Source: an uncultured Lachnospiraceae bacterium (lineage in GTDB: Bacteria > Bacillota_A > Clostridia > Lachnospirales > Lachnospiraceae). From it: DNA of 8,396 nt. The notes beneath the pieces are model-generated. The model was given only the letters and a program-made list of their open reading frames with translations. It made no database searches and was not told the origin of the DNA. This document shows positions 6,699 through 8,396 of the stretch, one piece after another. The number at the start of each line of letters is the position of its first letter. Within the stretch, counting starts at the first letter, position 1. Location of the stretch: positions 1 through 8,396 of the forward strand of contig CAJUDN010000087.1 in NCBI GenBank assembly GCA_910585355.1, in the 5' to 3' direction. The translations under genes and the position numbers were made by a program.

Positions 6699-6727
6699 TT
6701 GACTTTTTCTTTCCTGTTGGCTAAAAT
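6699..6727 (+). promoter_or_regulatory. Consensus promoter of the small zinc-ribbon gene
   Basis: The -35 TTGACT (6699-6704) and -10 TAAAAT (6722-6727) are spaced by exactly 17 bp, predicting a start near 6734. The left arm of the large inverted repeat (6709-6723) fills the spacer and enters the -10 box. A transcript from here lacks that arm. Confidence 0.78.
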
Positions 6728-6786
6728 GAAAACAGCCGTAACCGCTCAGAGTGGATCGGAACGGTTACAGGTAGCCAACAGGAAAG
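6709..6786. repeat. 15-bp perfect inverted repeat spanning promoter to ribosome binding site
   Basis: CTTTCCTGTTGGCTA (6709-6723) is perfectly complementary to TAGCCAACAGGAAAG (6772-6786), with 48 bases between. U-G pairs could extend it outward (6706-6708 with 6787-6789). The right arm contains the AGGAAAG of the ribosome binding site for the gene at 6799. In RNA reading through from the permease gene, both arms are present and the site would be buried. In RNA started at about 6734, the left arm is absent. Alternatively the arms are paired operator sites in DNA. Confidence 0.85.
6738..6768 (+). repeat. Inner 7-bp inverted repeat in the leader
   Basis: GTAACCG (6738-6744) and CGGTTAC (6762-6768) are perfectly complementary around a 17-base loop. 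It is nested inside the larger repeat and lies wholly within the predicted leader, just after the transcription start. It could be a leader hairpin or an operator with widely spaced half-sites. Confidence 0.65.
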
Positions 6787-6798
6787 GGGTGTCAGGAT

Positions 6799-7263
6799 AT
6801 GGCATTATTGGATGAAGTTAAGAAAAGTCTGGCCGACACGGGAAAGCAGGTGGTAAAGAGAACAAGGGAAATTACCGATACGATGCAGTTAAAAGCCCGG
6901 ATTGGGGCAGAGAATGAGAAAATCGAGAAATTCTGTGCAGAGATCGGTCGTAAGGTTTTCGAGAATGCCAGGGAGCAGGATGAGAAGCGGTTTGCTGCTG
7001 AGTTCGAGTTTATCCGGGACTGCCTGGCAAAGCGGGACGAGCTGGAGCAGCAGCTGGCAGATTTGGACGGAAGCGTGTTCTGCTCTGCGTGCGGGGCAAA
7101 GATCGACAAGAAGGCAAAATTCTGCAGCCATTGCGGCGCTCCGACAGAGAAGCAGGAAGAGGCGCCGAAGGCGGAAGTGCCTGCTCTGGCCGGGCCGTCG
7201 GGAGAAAAAGCCGCGTCAATGGAAGAAGGTGTGCCGGCCGCTACCGGTGAATCGGCGGAGTGA
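6799..7263 (+). CDS. Small coiled-coil zinc-ribbon protein
   Basis: A 154-residue soluble protein with no signal peptide or membrane segment. Residues 1-90 are highly charged and helical, with a likely coiled coil around 30-90. Residues 95-112 form a zinc ribbon: CSAC (95-98) and CSHC (109-112), followed by GAP. The last ~40 residues are Ala/Glu/Pro-rich and probably disordered. Small proteins with this layout are common in Lachnospiraceae and lack an established role; the ribbon suggests protein or nucleic-acid binding. ATG 6799 is preceded by GGAAAGGGG (6781-6789) at a spacing of 9 bases. It lies 111 bases after the ABC operon with its own promoter, so it is probably an independent unit that read-through from the operon is prevented from translating. 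The zinc-ribbon/LRR protein at 986 also carries a CxxC-pair ribbon, but the two ribbons are not obviously close homologues. Confidence 0.85.
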   Translation: MALLDEVKKSLADTGKQVVKRTREITDTMQLKARIGAENEKIEKFCAEIGRKVFENAREQDEKRFAAEFEFIRDCLAKRDELEQQLADLDGSVFCSACGAKIDKKAKFCSHCGAPTEKQEEAPKAEVPALAGPSGEKAASMEEGVPAATGESAE

Positions 7264-7302
7264 AAAAGGCTCGTCCTGAAAAATTAATGGAATATGTTTT
7301 GT

Positions 7303-7347
7303 AAAAAGCCCACCTGTTATCTGCAAAACAAACAGGTGGACTTTTTT
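7303..7347. terminator. Bidirectional Rho-independent terminator
   Basis: CCACCTGTT (7310-7318) pairs perfectly with AACAGGTGG (7331-7339). Beyond a C/A mismatch, AAAAAG (7303-7308) pairs with CTTTTT (7341-7346), and T6 covers 7342-7347. It ends the plus-strand zinc-ribbon gene 40 bases after its stop. In the opposite direction the A5 at 7303-7307 becomes a U-tract, 17 bases beyond the stop of the acetyltransferase gene, so it serves both convergent genes. Confidence 0.9.
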
Positions 7348-7363
7348 CATGTTTTTAGGGAGT

Positions 7364-7915
7364 TTACCGTTCTGACTTTAACAATGAATAATAACAGACA
7401 TCGCATATCCCTTGATTGTTTCGGCCTGAACTACGCAAAGTGCCTTCGTACTTCATTCCGCATTTTATCATTACTTTTCCGGAATTTAGATTTCTTGGGT
7501 CATGTTTTGATTCAATTCGATTTACCTTTACTTTGTCAAAAAAGAAGTCCATAACCATTCTCATTGCTTCAGAAGTGATTCCCTTTTTCCACCATGGCCT
7601 TCCAATACAATATCCAATCTGTACCATGGAAACATCTTCATCCATTTTGACAACACTGATGGAACCAACAGGTTCATCGCCATTTGCTTTCAAAATAATC
7701 GCCCACTGATAATACTTTTTATCAGAATAGGAGTCTGCCCAATTTCCCAGTACAGATTTACTAACATCAATATTGGAATGTGTGGGCCATGTCAGATATT
7801 TTGTCACTTCATCATCAGATGCCCAATTTTTGTACATGGCAACGGCGTCTTCCCTAGTGAATTTTCTTAAAATCAATCGTTCAGATTCTAATCTTTGTGT
7901 TCCACAATGTAGCAT
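7364..7915 (-). CDS. GNAT N-acetyltransferase, RimJ/RimL type
   Basis: A 183-residue acetyltransferase, the usual length for the family, expected to move acetyl from acetyl-CoA to an amine (ribosomal protein N-terminus, other protein or small molecule). Family marks are TERLILR-like SERLILRKFTRED at residues 11-23, the central strand EPVGSISVV (81-89), and the acetyl-CoA loop around GRPWWKKGITSEAM (105-118), equivalent to the Q/R-x-x-G-x-A/G motif. The usual end is also present: SGKVMIKCGMKYEGTLR, then the DVCYYSLL strand. The start at 7915 (ATG on the minus strand) has the ribosome binding site AAAGGA (7924-7929) 8 bases upstream. A 14-base palindrome lies just before it. It converges with the zinc-ribbon gene on a shared terminator. 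Base composition is more AT-rich than that of the operon to the left, which may indicate separate acquisition. The substrate cannot be told from sequence. Confidence 0.93.
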   Translation of the reverse strand: MLHCGTQRLESERLILRKFTREDAVAMYKNWASDDEVTKYLTWPTHSNIDVSKSVLGNWADSYSDKKYYQWAIILKANGDEPVGSISVVKMDEDVSMVQIGYCIGRPWWKKGITSEAMRMVMDFFFDKVKVNRIESKHDPRNLNSGKVMIKCGMKYEGTLRSSGRNNQGICDVCYYSLLKSER

Positions 7916-7938
7916 ATTTGTTATCCTTTCAAATCATT

Positions 7939-7952
7939 TGTAAACCTTTACA
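7939..7952. promoter_or_regulatory. Short palindrome upstream of the acetyltransferase gene
   Basis: TGTAAA-CC-TTTACA is a perfect 6-bp inverted repeat with a 2-base centre, 24 bases before the acetyltransferase start and next to its ribosome binding site. It could be an operator. I could not pick a convincing -35/-10 pair upstream on the minus strand, so the role is unsettled. Confidence 0.35.
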
Positions 7953-8088
7953 GTTCGGCTTCCTATATCATGCAACATAAGATGAAATATAATAATCAAA
8001 ATAGCCCAAAAGTTCAGAGATGTCCCACCTAAACATGTCATCAGGCATTGCACTGGGTAAATCTGTCAATGCTGCTATTGCCGAAGGC

Positions 8089-8396
8089 TTATTGTTGATG
8101 CCCAATAATCCATTGTAAGATTTCTTTTTCACCAATATTACCAGATGCCAGTGCAAGAATTACATCACTTAACTCTTTTTGGCTGTAAGACAATTCGTAT
8201 CCATTTAATGCAAGAAAAACTAACATGGCATGCGTACCAAGTCTTTTGTTTCCGTCTAGCATTGCATGATTTTTTACCAATTCAAAACAAAGTCGTGCCG
8301 CCTTTGCCTGAATGCTTGGATAAAGCTCTTTTCCGCCAAATGACTGAAACGGATTATTTAACGCCAAATCCAGCATTCCTTCATCACGAATACCGT
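8089..8396 (-). CDS. doc: Doc-family (Fic fold) toxin, C-terminal part; 5' end outside window
   Basis: The reading frame stays open to the right edge and begins GIRDEGMLDLALNNPF, so ATG 8376 is internal and the gene starts beyond base 8396. Known Doc toxins phosphorylate elongation factor Tu and stop translation. Visible marks are the RDEG-L segment, FGGKELYPS and the catalytic motif HAMLDGNKR at 8268-8242, with catalytic His, Asp, Asn, Lys and Arg. Lys in place of the Fic Gly (NKR, not NGR) is the Doc hallmark. The motif has Met where Fic/Doc proteins usually have Phe (H-x-F). About 102 residues are visible; the family averages about 125-130, so only the first ~25-30 are missing. The antitoxin would normally lie upstream, hence beyond the window; none is found downstream. 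Low GC (19 of 60 bases at 8161-8220) suggests a mobile or accessory origin. Family call is secure; activity is inferred. Confidence 0.92.
   Translation of the reverse strand, partial: GIRDEGMLDLALNNPFQSFGGKELYPSIQAKAARLCFELVKNHAMLDGNKRLGTHAMLVFLALNGYELSYSQKELSDVILALASGNIGEKEILQWIIGHQQ

Noticed and set aside
8041..8060. TTGACA on the minus strand near 8070 as a -35 box for the acetyltransferase
   Set aside because: No -10-like hexamer lies about 17 bp downstream, and the position would give a leader of over 100 bases.
7968..8156. 62-residue open frame on the minus strand, overlapping the 3' end of the Doc gene
   Set aside because: Its first third is a shifted reading of the Doc gene, it has no ribosome binding site, and the remainder (SELLGYFDYYISS) matches nothing I know. 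A decayed gene remnant is possible but unsupported.

Overview
The window looks like a chromosomal segment of an anaerobic Firmicute of the class Clostridia, most likely Lachnospiraceae. This is an inference from protein-level recognition (a pyruvate:ferredoxin oxidoreductase, a YtrA-type GntR/ABC operon, small zinc-ribbon proteins), strong AGGAGG-type ribosome binding sites, consensus sigma-A-like promoters, and moderate GC content that falls in the last kilobase. No database search was possible.

Layout. (1) 1-645: C-terminal end of a pyruvate:ferredoxin (flavodoxin) oxidoreductase, cut by the left edge. (2) 646-985: a gene-free stretch with a foldable inverted-repeat structure (697-778) and a GC-rich terminator-like hairpin (843-873). 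(3) 986-2878: an apparently monocistronic gene for a membrane-anchored protein with an N-terminal zinc ribbon, one membrane segment and a long leucine-rich-repeat ectodomain. It is followed by two hairpins. (4) 3073-6687: a tight three-gene operon of a GntR/YtrA-family regulator, an ABC ATPase and a large ABC-2-like permease with an extracytoplasmic C-terminal domain. The genes overlap, and a consensus promoter with a perfect palindromic operator candidate precedes them. (5) 6799-7263: a small coiled-coil/zinc-ribbon protein with its own consensus promoter, nested in a 15-bp perfect inverted repeat whose right arm covers its ribosome binding site. (6) On the minus strand, more AT-rich: a RimJ/RimL-type GNAT acetyltransferase (7364-7915) and the C-terminal part of a Doc-family toxin (8089-8396, cut by the right edge).

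How it works together. The GntR protein probably represses its own operon through the palindrome at its transcription start. The ATPase and permease would form an exporter or envelope-stress transporter like other YtrA-linked ABC systems, with unknown substrate. The most unusual feature is that both clear promoters are built into secondary structure that would stop or silence read-through from upstream. At 2970-3017 a terminator hairpin contains the promoter. At 6699-6786 a read-through transcript would fold up and hide the ribosome binding site, while a transcript from the internal promoter would not.
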